A DNA stretch of 64,000 nt from Enhydrobacter sp. (GCF_030246845.1 NZ_CP126889.1:4273001-4337000), one strand, 5' to 3'; numbered from the stretch's first letter, positions 51,259 through 60,122 are shown. The notes: generated from the sequence alone by a model not told the origin. Numbers and translations are program-made.

Positions 51259-51944
51259 CAGGCGATACCGAGAAGGGAAGGGAGCCGGGAGAGATCCTTG
51301 ATCTGCGCCGCCAGCCGGCCCGGCAGGCCGTCGTCGGGGGCGTTCATGCGATTCACCCACACCGTGCGGAAGCCGAAGTGGGCGGCGCCATGCGCGTCCC
51401 AGCAATTCGACGAAAGGAAGCAGACCTTGTCGGGCGCGACGCCGAGCCGCGCCTCGACCAGTCGATAGACCCGGGGATCGGGCTTGAAGACACCGACGGC
51501 GTCCACGCTCAGGACCACCTCGAACCGGTCGGCGAGACCCGATGCCCGCACCATCGGATCGAGCATCTCGGGATTGCCGTTGGACAGGATCGCCAGCCGC
51601 CTTCCCGCGCCCTTCAGCCTGTCGAGCGCGGCCGGCACCTCGGGAAAGGGCGCCAGCGCCAGATAGGCCGACAGGAGCTTTTCGCGCACGTCCGATGCAG
51701 CGATCCCCTGCGCCACCAGGCAATGATCCAGGGCCTCGCCCGTCACCTGCCAGAACTTGTCGTAGGCGCCCATGCTGTTGCGCAGCCAGGTGTACTGGAT
51801 CTGCTTGTCGCGCCACATTCCAGTCAGCGCCTCCGCCTTGGCGCCGATCGCAGCGCGGTGACGGGCGACCGCCGAGTTGAAGTCGTAGAGCGTGCCGTAG
51901 GCGTCGAATACGCAGAGTTCGATGCCGTTCATATCCGTGCCCAT
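51258..51944 (-). CDS. Haloacid dehalogenase, type II (L-2-haloacid dehalogenase-like HAD)
   Basis: A 228-residue HAD protein. The nucleophile motif is CVFDAYGTLYDF (Asp near 14), then the Arg region, LAILSNGNPEMLDPMV (motif II), the Lys of VGVFKPDPRVYRLVE (motif III) and the typical SSNCWDAHGAAHFGF (motif IV with Asp). This resembles L-2-haloacid dehalogenases, which hydrolyse 2-haloacids to 2-hydroxyacids. ATG 51944 has GGGAG six bases upstream. The operon continues with the dehydratase-like and cyclase genes. Divergent from the small monooxygenase 39 bases away. Confidence 0.92.
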   Translation of the reverse strand: MGTDMNGIELCVFDAYGTLYDFNSAVARHRAAIGAKAEALTGMWRDKQIQYTWLRNSMGAYDKFWQVTGEALDHCLVAQGIAASDVREKLLSAYLALAPFPEVPAALDRLKGAGRRLAILSNGNPEMLDPMVRASGLADRFEVVLSVDAVGVFKPDPRVYRLVEARLGVAPDKVCFLSSNCWDAHGAAHFGFRTVWVNRMNAPDDGLPGRLAAQIKDLSRLPSLLGIA

Positions 51945-51983
51945 GAATTGCTCCCGGCCGTCGATGCCCGTAGGCTGTCCGGC

Positions 51984-52301
51984 ATGTTCGTCGCCATCGT
52001 TCAGATCCCCATGACCAAGCGTTCGCGCGAGGCCGCGGTCGAAGCGGCGCGCAAATCGGCGCCGACCTATAGCGCGCTCGGCGCCAAGGGGCTTCTGCGA
52101 AAATACTACATCAATGGCGAGGCCGGCGGCGGCGGGGTCTATCTCTGGGAGTCCGAGGCCGCCGCGCGCGCCTGGTACACGCCGGACTGGGAGAAGCGGA
52201 TGGAGGCCCGGTTCGGCGCGAAACCCACCGTCACCTACTACGACAGCCATGTCGTGGTGGACAACGAAGCGGGAAAGGTCCGGGTCGAAGGAGAGCGCTG
52301 A
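51984..52301 (+). CDS. Small YdhR-like putative monooxygenase
   Basis: A 105-residue single-domain protein of the dimeric alpha+beta barrel type. It begins FVAIVQIPMTKRSREAAVEA, and has YYINGEAGGGGVYLWESEAA as the barrel centre, followed by ARAWYTPDWEKRMEARFG, which fits YdhR-like monooxygenases. Function is unproven. Its stop overlaps the aldo-keto reductase ATG (TGATG), so both are co-translated. It may work in a linked oxidation step, which is inference. Confidence 0.8.
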   Translation: MFVAIVQIPMTKRSREAAVEAARKSAPTYSALGAKGLLRKYYINGEAGGGGVYLWESEAAARAWYTPDWEKRMEARFGAKPTVTYYDSHVVVDNEAGKVRVEGER

Positions 52302-53266
52302 TGCAACGCCGCCGGCTGGGACGCACGAACCTCGACATATCCCTGCTGGGCTTCGGCGCAGGCGCGGTCGGCGGCCTGATGACCAAAGGCGCGGCGCTGG
52401 ATCAGGAGCGGGCCATCACGCGTGCCGTCGAGCTCGGCATCAACTACGTCGACACCGCACCGCTCTACGGCAACGGCGAGTCCGAGCGCAATCTGGGGCG
52501 CGTGCTGAACGCTCTGAAGCCGGACATCGTGCTCGGCACCAAGGTACGGCTGAAGGCGGCGGATCGCACGCGGATCGGCGACTTCATCGTGCAATCCATG
52601 GATGAGAGCCTGCAGCGGCTGGGCCGCGACCATGTCGACCTGTTCCAGCTTCACAACCCGCTTGTGGCGGCCGACGGCGACGATCGGCTGGCGGTCGACG
52701 TCGCGCTTGCCGAGGTGGTGCCGGCGATGCAGCGCGTGCAGAAGGCGGGCAAGACGCGCTTCATCGGCCTGAGCGGCGTCGGCGAGACGCCTGCGCTGCT
52801 GAGGGCCATCGAGTCGGGCGCCTTCGACACGATGCAGGTCGTCTACAATGTCCTCAATCCCAGCGCCGGCGGGCCGATGCCGCGCGGCGCGCCCGGCCAG
52901 GACTATGCGCACCTGCTGGATCGCAGCCGTGCGATGGACATGGGAACGATCGTGATCCGCGCCCTGGCGGGTGGGGCGCTGGCGGGAACAACCGAGCGGC
53001 ATCCGCTCGCCATGCAGGACGTGGCGCCGATCGGGTCGGCGCCGAGCTTCGTCGCCGACGTCGCCCGTGCCAAGGCGCTCGAGCCTCTCGTGAAGCAGGG
53101 CGTTGCCAGCAGCCTGACGGAACTCGCGCTCCGCTTCGTGATCGCCAACCCCGACGTGACGACGATGCTGGTCGGCTACTCGACCCTCGATCAGCTCGAG
53201 CAGGCCGCCGCCGCGGTGAACAAGGGCCCGCTGCCGGAGGAGACCCTGTTGCGACTCCGGACGTAG
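52301..53266 (+). CDS. Aldo-keto reductase family protein
   Basis: A 321-residue NADP-dependent reductase. Catalytic residues are Asp and Tyr in NYVDTAPLYGNGESERNLG (about 45-60), Lys in VLGTKVRLK, and the substrate/His area in DLFQLHNPLVA. SSLTELALRFVIANPDVTTM is the typical late segment. It is most like L-fucose/galactose dehydrogenase-type AKRs, but the substrate is unknown. Overlaps the YdhR-like gene by a TGATG. Confidence 0.9.
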   Translation: MQRRRLGRTNLDISLLGFGAGAVGGLMTKGAALDQERAITRAVELGINYVDTAPLYGNGESERNLGRVLNALKPDIVLGTKVRLKAADRTRIGDFIVQSMDESLQRLGRDHVDLFQLHNPLVAADGDDRLAVDVALAEVVPAMQRVQKAGKTRFIGLSGVGETPALLRAIESGAFDTMQVVYNVLNPSAGGPMPRGAPGQDYAHLLDRSRAMDMGTIVIRALAGGALAGTTERHPLAMQDVAPIGSAPSFVADVARAKALEPLVKQGVASSLTELALRFVIANPDVTTMLVGYSTLDQLEQAAAAVNKGPLPEETLLRLRT

Positions 53267-53279
53267 CAACGCACTCAAT

Positions 53280-53364
53280 GATCCCTCGCTACGCTCGGGA
53301 TAGACATGGAATCTCGGGATAGACATGGAATCTGGTGTCCTCCCGAGCCGAAGGCGAGGGATCC
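53280..53364. repeat. REP-like palindromic element containing a 19-bp tandem duplication
   Basis: Left arm GATCCCTCGCTACGCTCGGG (53280-53299 on) and right arm GTGTCCTCCCGAGCCGAAGG (53335-53354 on) belong to the GTGTCATCCCGAGCG family in inverted orientation. Between them the 19-mer CTCGGGATAGACATGGAAT occurs twice in perfect tandem (53294-53312 and 53313-53331). It lies between the convergent AKR and lytic transglycosylase genes. Confidence 0.85.
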
Positions 53365-53370
53365 CTCGTG

Positions 53371-55536
53371 TCAGGACCGGCCCATCGCCGGCTCGAGCAT
53401 CTTGAAGGAGCCGCTCAGCCGGTCGCGATAGACGCCCACGCTCTCCATGATGCGCTGCACGTAGTTGCGGGTCTCGCGCAGCGGGATCATCTCGATCCAG
53501 TCGACCATGTCGATCTTGCCGCCGCGCGGATCGCCGATGGTCTGCAGCCAGCGCGCCACGCGGTTGGGCCCGGCATTGTAAGCGGCAAGCGCCAGTTCGT
53601 AGGAGCCGCCGAAGCGCTGCAGCATCTCGGCAAGATACTGGCTGCCGAGCGCGACATTGTAGGCCGGATCGGCTGTCAGCTTGGATTGCACGAAGGGCAG
53701 GCCGAGGCGGCCGGCGACATCGCGCGCCGTGCCGGGCATGAGCTGCATCAGGCCGAGCGCGCCGGACGGCGAGACCGCGGCCGAATTGAAGGCGCTCTCC
53801 TGTCGGGTCACCGCGAGCGCCAGCGCCCGCTCGATCGAACCCGTGGCGCCGAGATCGACGACGGGGAACGAGGTGTCGAACAACGTGACGCCGCTTGCCG
53901 TGGCGTGACGCGCGATCGTGAGCGCGACATCCGGCCGCTTCAGCTCGACCGCCAGGTTGGCCAGCAGCAGCGTCTCGCCCGGGCCTCTGACGGCCTGTGC
54001 GAGCTTCAGCAGGAAGGGTCGCGTGCGCTCCGAGTAGCCGGACTGCCCGATGTAGCGCGCCACCGTCACCAGCTCGCGCCCGGACAGGGCCTGCAGGTCG
54101 GTCTGCGACGCCACGGGGTCGGTCGGCAGGCGCGCGGCGCCGCCGGGCAGCTTGCGGGCGGCGAGCTGGCCGTAGAACGTCTGGCCGTAGTCGGCGGCGC
54201 GCGCGTACCACTGGCGCGCCTCCCTGCCGCGGCCGGAGGCCTCGTAGGCCCGGCCGAGCCAGTAGGCGGCGCGGCTCTTGGAGATGTCCGTCGACACGCC
54301 GTCGTAAAGCGTCTGGAAATGCTTCAGCGCCTCGGCCGGCTTCCTGAGATGGCGTAGCGCAATCCAGCCGGCGAGGAACTCCGCCTCGGCGAAGGCCACA
54401 CCCTTCGCCTGGCCGTGCTGACTCGCGATCGCATAGGCATCGGCTGCCCGGCCGGCCGCCAGGAGATCGCGCGCGATCTGCTGACGCTCGTTCCACCAGG
54501 CATCGCTCTGGTTCGAGTCCTGGGCCAGCAGCGCCCGAGCCTGGTCGAGCTTGCCGGTGCGTCGCAGCCAGGAGAGCTGCTCGAGGCGGATGGTCGGATC
54601 GGCGAGCTTGGCCGCTGGCACGCCGCGCAGGATGGTGACGGCGTCGGCGGCGCGCGTGGCCATCGCCAGCCGAGCCTCCGCCACGGGCCGATAGTCCGGC
54701 GGCAGCTTCGACAGGAGATCACGCGCGATCTGCGGCCGGTTCTCGCGCAGGATGCGGTCGAAGCGCGCGATCTGGTCCTCGCCCGACAGATACTGGCCGT
54801 AGCGATCGAGGAACTCGGTCTCGTCCGAAGGCTTGAAGGTCGCCGTTCGCCAGCTCTCGCGTGCGAGGCGCGGCACGTCCTGGGGGCTGACGGCGCTCGC
54901 TGCCTCGAGCCGACGCAGGGTGCCGGCGCTGGTGAGCGGCGGGAAGGCGGTGAAATAGCGCCAGACGTCGTCGGGCGGCGTCTCGGCCGTGATGCGGTCC
55001 TCCGCGCGGCGGCGCAGCACTTCGGGCTCGGGCCAGTCCGGGTGGTCGCGCAGGAAGCGCCAGGTGGAGGCGAAATCGGCCTCGGTCTTGGGCGCGGCCC
55101 GCAACACCGACCAGTCGACGATCTCCGCGAGAAGGGCGTTCTTGAAATTGGCGACGGCAGGACGCGCATCGGCATAGCGTCCCTCGTCGATGGCCTTGAA
55201 GGCGACGGCCAGCGCGGCCGCCTCGGCTTCGGTGAGCGGCTTGCTGGGAGCGATCGCCTGGGCCATCTCGCTGGATGCTGCCGGCGGCAGGACGCTATGG
55301 CCGGCGCCGCCGCTGACAATCGGGATTTCCGCTGTCTTCGGGGCGGTCGGCCGCGCCGGTCGGCTCGCACCGCCGCCAGTCGAGGGAACGTAGCGGACGC
55401 CTGTGTCGGACGATCCCGATCCCGTGGAATTCCCGCTCTCGCCGCGCAAGATGGTGACGCCGGCGTGCTGGGCGTAGACGGAACCGCCGGCGAGGCCCGC
55501 CAGCACCAGGAGAATGGAAGATCGGGGAACTTTCAC
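53371..55536 (-). CDS. slt: Soluble lytic murein transglycosylase (Slt70-like)
   Basis: A 721-residue periplasmic enzyme that cleaves glycan strands with 1,6-anhydro product. A signal-like N-terminus SILLVLAGLAGGSVYAQ precedes a Pro/Ser-rich linker and a large alpha-superhelical U/L domain (about 90-540). The catalytic SLT domain has ALAVTRQESAFNSAAVSPSG (Glu near 580) and ALGLMQLMPGTARDVAGRLG with YNVALGSQYLAEML and ALAAYNAGPNRV after it. Start is GTG 55536. The gene is divergent from dapA. Confidence 0.94.
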   Translation of the reverse strand: MKVPRSSILLVLAGLAGGSVYAQHAGVTILRGESGNSTGSGSSDTGVRYVPSTGGGASRPARPTAPKTAEIPIVSGGAGHSVLPPAASSEMAQAIAPSKPLTEAEAAALAVAFKAIDEGRYADARPAVANFKNALLAEIVDWSVLRAAPKTEADFASTWRFLRDHPDWPEPEVLRRRAEDRITAETPPDDVWRYFTAFPPLTSAGTLRRLEAASAVSPQDVPRLARESWRTATFKPSDETEFLDRYGQYLSGEDQIARFDRILRENRPQIARDLLSKLPPDYRPVAEARLAMATRAADAVTILRGVPAAKLADPTIRLEQLSWLRRTGKLDQARALLAQDSNQSDAWWNERQQIARDLLAAGRAADAYAIASQHGQAKGVAFAEAEFLAGWIALRHLRKPAEALKHFQTLYDGVSTDISKSRAAYWLGRAYEASGRGREARQWYARAADYGQTFYGQLAARKLPGGAARLPTDPVASQTDLQALSGRELVTVARYIGQSGYSERTRPFLLKLAQAVRGPGETLLLANLAVELKRPDVALTIARHATASGVTLFDTSFPVVDLGATGSIERALALAVTRQESAFNSAAVSPSGALGLMQLMPGTARDVAGRLGLPFVQSKLTADPAYNVALGSQYLAEMLQRFGGSYELALAAYNAGPNRVARWLQTIGDPRGGKIDMVDWIEMIPLRETRNYVQRIMESVGVYRDRLSGSFKMLEPAMGRS

Positions 55537-55588
55537 GCTAGGAATCGTAGGCAGGTCGTTGCGGCATCACAATGGCAAGTTGCTCACC

Positions 55589-55617
55589 TTGCCGCGTCCC
55601 ACAGTGAAGCATAGACT
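55589..55617 (+). promoter_or_regulatory. Putative promoter of dapA
   Basis: TTGCCG (55589-55594), 17 bases, TAGACT (55612-55617). A GGAGGAAA Shine-Dalgarno follows before ATG 55648. Recognised by eye; match is moderate. Confidence 0.45.
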
Positions 55618-55647
55618 AGAGACTTCCCTGAAATTCGGAGGAAAGCC

Positions 55648-56526
55648 ATGTTCGCCGGATCGCTCGTCGCGTTGATCACCCCGTTCAAGAACGGGTCGGT
55701 CGACGAAAAGGGATTCGAGAAGTTCGTGACCTGGCAGATCAAGGAAGGCACGGATGGACTGGTACCGTGCGGCACGACGGGCGAATCGCCGACCCTTTCC
55801 TATGACGAGCACAAGCGCGTCATCGACATCTGCATCCAGACCGCCAGGGGCAGCGGCGTGCCGGTGATCGCCGGTACCGGATCGAACTCGACCGAGGAGG
55901 CGATCGATCTCACCAGGCATGCCAAGGAGGCCGGCGCCGATGCCGCCATGCTGGTCGTGCCGTACTACAACAAGCCGACCCAGGAGGGCATGTACCAGCA
56001 CTTCAAGGCGGTGGCTGAGGCGGTCGACATCCCGATCCTCCTCTACAACGTGCCGCCGCGCACCGGCTGCGACCTGCAGGTCGACACGGTCGTGCGCCTG
56101 TCGCAGATACGGAACATCGTCGGCATCAAGGATGCGAGCTACGACATGGCCCGCCCGACGCTTACCCGGTTGCGCGCCCGGAAGGGCTTCGTCCAGCTAT
56201 CCGGAGAGGACGCGAGCGCCATGGGCTTCATGGCCCAGGGTGGCGATGGCTGCATCTCCGTCACGGCGAATGTCGCGCCGCGCCTCTGCGGCGACATGCA
56301 CGACGCCTGGAAGGCGCGCGACCTCGACAAAGTGTTCGAGATCCAGGACCGGCTGATGCCCCTGCACAAGGCGCTGTTCGTGGAGACGAGCCCGGCTCCG
56401 GTGAAATACGCCTGCGAGCTGATCGGCCAGGCCAGCGCCCGGCTTCGGCTGCCGCTGGTCGAATGCACCGACGCCACCAAGAAGCAGGTGCGCGACGCGA
56501 TGGTGCATGCCGGCCTGATCAACTAG
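55648..56526 (+). CDS. dapA: 4-hydroxy-tetrahydrodipicolinate synthase
   Basis: DapA condenses pyruvate and aspartate semialdehyde in lysine/diaminopimelate synthesis. The 292-residue TIM barrel has the TGESPTLS-like CGTTGESPTLSYDEHKRVID, the proton-relay Tyr in LLYNVPPRTGCDL (about 133) and the Schiff-base Lys161 in VGIKDAS. The end MVHAGLI is typical. Followed by smpB after 31 bases, a frequent alphaproteobacterial pair. Confidence 0.97.
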   Translation: MFAGSLVALITPFKNGSVDEKGFEKFVTWQIKEGTDGLVPCGTTGESPTLSYDEHKRVIDICIQTARGSGVPVIAGTGSNSTEEAIDLTRHAKEAGADAAMLVVPYYNKPTQEGMYQHFKAVAEAVDIPILLYNVPPRTGCDLQVDTVVRLSQIRNIVGIKDASYDMARPTLTRLRARKGFVQLSGEDASAMGFMAQGGDGCISVTANVAPRLCGDMHDAWKARDLDKVFEIQDRLMPLHKALFVETSPAPVKYACELIGQASARLRLPLVECTDATKKQVRDAMVHAGLIN

Positions 56527-56557
56527 TCGCGCCCAACCAGGCGACGGGCGGGTTCCC

Positions 56558-57028
56558 TTGGCGAAGAAACCGGAGCTGGGTCACACCGTGGTGGCCCAGA
56601 ACCGCAAGGCGCGGCACAACTACTTCATCGAGGAGACGATGGAGGCAGGGTTGGCGCTGACCGGGACCGAGGTCAAGTCGCTGCGCGGCGGCCGCTCGAA
56701 CATCGCCGAGTCCTACGTCACCGAGCGCGGCGGCGAGGCCTGGCTCGTCAACGCCCACATCCCCGAGTACACCGCCGGGAACCGCTTCAATCACGAGCCG
56801 CGCCGGCCGCGCAAGCTGTTGCTGCATCGCAAGCAGATCAACCGTCTGATCGGCGCCATCCAGCGCGAGGGCCGGACGGTCGTGCCGCTGCAGGTCTATT
56901 TCAACCCGCGCGGCCGGGCCAAGATCGAGATCGCGCTGGTCACCGGCAAGCAGGCGCACGACAAGCGCCAGGCGATCAAGGAGCGCGACTGGAAGCGCCA
57001 GCGGGCGCGGCTCTTGAGCCGCGGCTAG
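56558..57028 (+). CDS. smpB: SsrA-binding protein SmpB
   Basis: SmpB binds tmRNA and rescues stalled ribosomes by trans-translation. The 156-residue protein has NRKARHNYFIEETMEAGLAL, TGTEVKSLRGGRSNIAESYV and the C-terminal basic tail HDKRQAIKERDWKRQRARLL. Start is TTG 56558, preserving the KKPELGHTVVAQN N-terminus; no ATG fits. No tmRNA gene is seen nearby. Confidence 0.97.
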   Translation: MAKKPELGHTVVAQNRKARHNYFIEETMEAGLALTGTEVKSLRGGRSNIAESYVTERGGEAWLVNAHIPEYTAGNRFNHEPRRPRKLLLHRKQINRLIGAIQREGRTVVPLQVYFNPRGRAKIEIALVTGKQAHDKRQAIKERDWKRQRARLLSRG

Positions 57029-57038
57029 GAGGATCATC

Positions 57039-57719
57039 ATGAGCACCGTCCTGATCACCGGCGCCGCGCGCGGCCTCGGCCTCGACTTCACCAGACGATA
57101 TGCCGCCAAGGGTTGGAAGGTGCTGGCTTGCGCGCGCAAGCCGGAAGCGCTCGAGGCCGTCAAAGGGGATATCCATCATCACCCGCTCGACGTCACGGAC
57201 TACAAGGCGGTGAAGACCCTGGCGAAGAGGCTGTCGGGCGAGGCGATCGACGTGCTGATCTGCAATGCCGGCATCAGCGGCGAGCGCGGCGATGCCGCCC
57301 AGACGCTGGGCTCGCTGGATCCCGAGCTGTGGCGCAAGGTCTTCGAGGTAAACGCGCTCGCGCCGCTGATGATGGCGGAGGCCTTCGCCGACCATGTGGC
57401 GCGCTCGCAGCAGCGCAAGCTGATCGCCATCACCAGCATCCTGGGCAGCATCGCGAAGAACGACGGCGGTCGCTACATCTATCGCGCCAGCAAGACGGCC
57501 CTGAACATGGAATGGAGCTGCCTCGCCAGGGATCTCGCCGGCAGGGGCGTGATCTGCGTCGCCCTGCATCCCGGCTGGGTGCAGACCGACATGGGCGGGC
57601 CGAGCGCGACGCTCACCATCGAGCAGAGCGTGCCCGGCATGATCAAGGTGATCGACGGCCTGAGGCCGGCCGACAACGGCCGCTACCTGCAGTACGACGG
57701 CACGGAGCTGCCATGGTGA
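57039..57719 (+). CDS. Short-chain dehydrogenase/reductase
   Basis: A 226-residue classical SDR. The coenzyme motif TGAARGLGLDFTRRYAAKGW has GxxxGxG; NAG is in LICNAGISGERGD; catalytic Ser-Tyr-Lys are ITSILGS and YIYRASKTAL (Tyr and Lys with the intervening RAS). Substrate is unknown. It starts ten bases after smpB and may be read with it. The downstream 57750-57774 repeat follows the gene. Confidence 0.9.
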   Translation: MSTVLITGAARGLGLDFTRRYAAKGWKVLACARKPEALEAVKGDIHHHPLDVTDYKAVKTLAKRLSGEAIDVLICNAGISGERGDAAQTLGSLDPELWRKVFEVNALAPLMMAEAFADHVARSQQRKLIAITSILGSIAKNDGGRYIYRASKTALNMEWSCLARDLAGRGVICVALHPGWVQTDMGGPSATLTIEQSVPGMIKVIDGLRPADNGRYLQYDGTELPW

Positions 57720-57749
57720 GAGGATCTCCGTCATCCCGCTTGTCTCGCC

Positions 57750-57774
57750 GTGTCATCTCGAGCGACAGCGAGGG
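57750..57774. repeat. Single arm of the GTGTCATCCCGAGCG repeat family
   Basis: GTGTCATCTCGAGCGACAGC followed by GAGGG matches the left arm of the 47336-47409 element. The inverse arm is missing, so this is a solo half-element between the SDR and acyl-CoA dehydrogenase genes. Confidence 0.7.
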
Positions 57775-57812
57775 CTGACACTGGTATTGCGTGAACGGAC
57801 GGCTGGGGACCA

Positions 57813-58949
57813 ATGCTGCTGACGGAAGAACAGATCCTGATCCGCGACACCGCCCGCGCCTTCGCGCAGGAGCAGGTGCTGCCGCACGTACGCGCATGGG
57901 AGACGGCAGGGGAAATCCCGCGCGGCCTCCTCGCCGAGATGGGCCGGCTGGGCTTCATGGGCATGTGTGTGCCGACGGAATGGGGCGGGGCGGGAGCGGG
58001 CATGGTCTCCTACGTGCTGGCGCTGGAGGAGATCGCGGCGGCCGACGGCGGTCTTTCCACGGTGATGAGCGTCAACAATTCGCCCGATTGCGCGGCGTTG
58101 CTCGCCTATGGGTCGCCCGAGCAGAAGGAGAAGTGGCTGAAGCCCATCGCGCGCGGCGAGATGCTGGGCGCCTTCTGCCTCACCGAGCCGCAGGCGGGCT
58201 CGGACGCCTCCAATTTGCGGACTCGCGCCGAGCGTCGCGGCAACGGCTGGGTGTTGAACGGGGTGAAACAGTTCATCACTTCTGGCCGCACCGCCGACGT
58301 GGGGCTGGTCTTCGCGGTCACCGATCCGGCCAACACCAAGCGCGGCATCTCCTGCTTCATCGTGCCCACCCGCACGCCGGGCTATCGCGTCGCATCGGTC
58401 GAGAAGAAGCTCGGCCAGAAATCGTCCGACACCTGCCAGATCGCGTTCGAGAACTGCGAAGTGGGCGCCGATGCGATGCTGGGAGCGGAAGGCGAGGGTT
58501 ATCGCATCGCGCTCGCCAATCTCGAGGTCGGCCGCATCGGCATCGCGGCGCAGGCGGTCGGCATGGCGCGGGCCTCGTTCGAGCTTGCGCGTGCCTATGC
58601 CGGCGAGCGCGAGGCGTTCGGCACCAGGATCGTGAACCATCAGGCTGTGCAGTTCCGCCTCGCCGACATGGCGACCAAGGTCACGGTCGCCCGCCAGATG
58701 GTGCTGCATGCAGCGTCCCTGCGCGAAGCCGGCCGTCCCTGCCTCACCGAAGCCGCAATGGCCAAGCTCTATGCATCGGAGATGGCGGAGGCGGTCTGCT
58801 CGGCCGCGATCCAGATCCACGGCGGCTATGGCTATGTCTCCGACTATCTGGTCGAGAAGATCTGGCGCGATGTCCGGGTCTGCCAGATCTACGAAGGCAC
58901 CAGTGATGTGCAGCGGATGCTCATCGGGCGCGGCTTGGCGGCCATCTGA
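57813..58949 (+). CDS. Acyl-CoA dehydrogenase (catalytic Glu present)
   Basis: A 378-residue FAD-dependent short-chain-type acyl-CoA dehydrogenase. The N-domain begins LLTEEQILIRDTARAFAQEQ, the FAD/substrate section is GAFCLTEPQAGSDASNLRTR (about 120-139) and the C-domain has GTRIVNHQAVQFRLADMATK. The catalytic motif is YEGTSDVQRML, retaining Glu in the last helix (about 366). Its position 105 bases before a TRAP binding protein and near leucine-degradation genes suggests a branched-chain or short-chain acyl-CoA role, but isovaleryl specificity is not certain. Confidence 0.9.
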   Translation: MLLTEEQILIRDTARAFAQEQVLPHVRAWETAGEIPRGLLAEMGRLGFMGMCVPTEWGGAGAGMVSYVLALEEIAAADGGLSTVMSVNNSPDCAALLAYGSPEQKEKWLKPIARGEMLGAFCLTEPQAGSDASNLRTRAERRGNGWVLNGVKQFITSGRTADVGLVFAVTDPANTKRGISCFIVPTRTPGYRVASVEKKLGQKSSDTCQIAFENCEVGADAMLGAEGEGYRIALANLEVGRIGIAAQAVGMARASFELARAYAGEREAFGTRIVNHQAVQFRLADMATKVTVARQMVLHAASLREAGRPCLTEAAMAKLYASEMAEAVCSAAIQIHGGYGYVSDYLVEKIWRDVRVCQIYEGTSDVQRMLIGRGLAAI

Positions 58950-59054
58950 TTGCGCACGGCTTGTGCATTTATCGGTCGCATGCAAAGCTCAGTCCAGGTG
59001 AAATAAACGGCAACGGGGTTGGTTGGGAAGGAGAGACGCCGCGGATGATGGGCC

Positions 59055-60122
59055 GTGCGCATTAATCTTCGGGCAATTGGTTGGACAACGATCGCCGCCG
59101 TCATGACGGCAGCGACACTGGCCTGGGCCGACGATGGGAAGCCCGTCGCACCCGGCGGCCGCACGTTGCAGATGCAGACGGCGTTCAATCCCAACCTGCC
59201 GGGGGCGGGCGAGGGGGTGCGGGTCTTCGCCCGCACTTTGAAGCACATCTCCGGCGGCGCCCTCGGCATCAAGATCATCGAGCCAGGCCGCGTGGCCCCG
59301 ACGAAGGACATGCTCGACGCGATCGTGAGCGGCGACCTCGAGGCCGCCTTCACCTGGTCGGGCTATGCCGCCGCCAAGGCGCCGGTGCTGGCGCTGTTCG
59401 CCACCGTGCCGTTCGGACCGGGGCCGGAGGAGATGACGACCTGGATCCTGGAAGGCGACGGCGGCCGGCTGCATCACTACGCCTATGACAAGCTGGGTGT
59501 GGCCGGCATCCCCTGCGGCATGCAGGGTCCAAAGGGCGGCGGCTGGTTTCGCGGCGACCTCGACACCGCGCAGGACTTCAAGGGGGAGCGTCTGCGCTAT
59601 GGCCACATCGCCGCATCGGTGATCGAGCGCATGGGGGCGACGGTGGTTCCGGTTCCGGCTGGGGACTTCTTCTATCAGCTCCAGCAGGGCCACGTGGACG
59701 GCGGCGAGATGTCGACGCCCGCCATGGATGCAGCGCTCGGCTTCGACAAGCTCGGCTTGCCCTACTACCTGCCGGGCTGGCAGCAGCCCTCCGCGGTGCT
59801 CGACTTCCTGATGCGCAAGGACAAGTGGGATGCGCTGCCCAAGGCCGAGCGCGCCCAGATCGAGACTTCATGCCGGGCCAACATCACCTGGATGCTGAGC
59901 CGCTCCGCCCACACCCAGGCGCTGGCGCTGGAGAAGCTGCGCGCGTCGGGCGTGACCATCAAGCAATGGTCGCCGGAACTGCTCGACGCCTTCCGCAGGA
60001 ACACCGAGGCCGTGCTGAAGGAGAAAGCCGCCGCCGATCCCGAGTTCGCGGCCGCCTGGGAGAACCAGAAGAAGTTCGTCGCGCGCGGCGCCGACTGGCG
60101 CAACCTGTCGCGCCTGCCATAG
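59055..60122 (+). CDS. Orphan TRAP transporter binding protein (DctP-like)
   Basis: A 355-residue DctP-type periplasmic protein. The N-terminus RINLRAIGWTTIAAVMTAAT followed by LAWADD is a signal peptide with cleavage at Ala-x-Ala-like AWA. Mature protein contains LPGAGEGVRVFARTLKHISG, DFKGERLRYGHIAASVIERM with the usual Arg, and HVDGGEMSTPAMDAALGFDK. Start is GTG 59055 since no ATG is in frame. No permease genes flank it; the next gene is liuB-like. Such orphan binding proteins may use permeases encoded elsewhere. Confidence 0.88.
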   Translation: MRINLRAIGWTTIAAVMTAATLAWADDGKPVAPGGRTLQMQTAFNPNLPGAGEGVRVFARTLKHISGGALGIKIIEPGRVAPTKDMLDAIVSGDLEAAFTWSGYAAAKAPVLALFATVPFGPGPEEMTTWILEGDGGRLHHYAYDKLGVAGIPCGMQGPKGGGWFRGDLDTAQDFKGERLRYGHIAASVIERMGATVVPVPAGDFFYQLQQGHVDGGEMSTPAMDAALGFDKLGLPYYLPGWQQPSAVLDFLMRKDKWDALPKAERAQIETSCRANITWMLSRSAHTQALALEKLRASGVTIKQWSPELLDAFRRNTEAVLKEKAAADPEFAAAWENQKKFVARGADWRNLSRLP

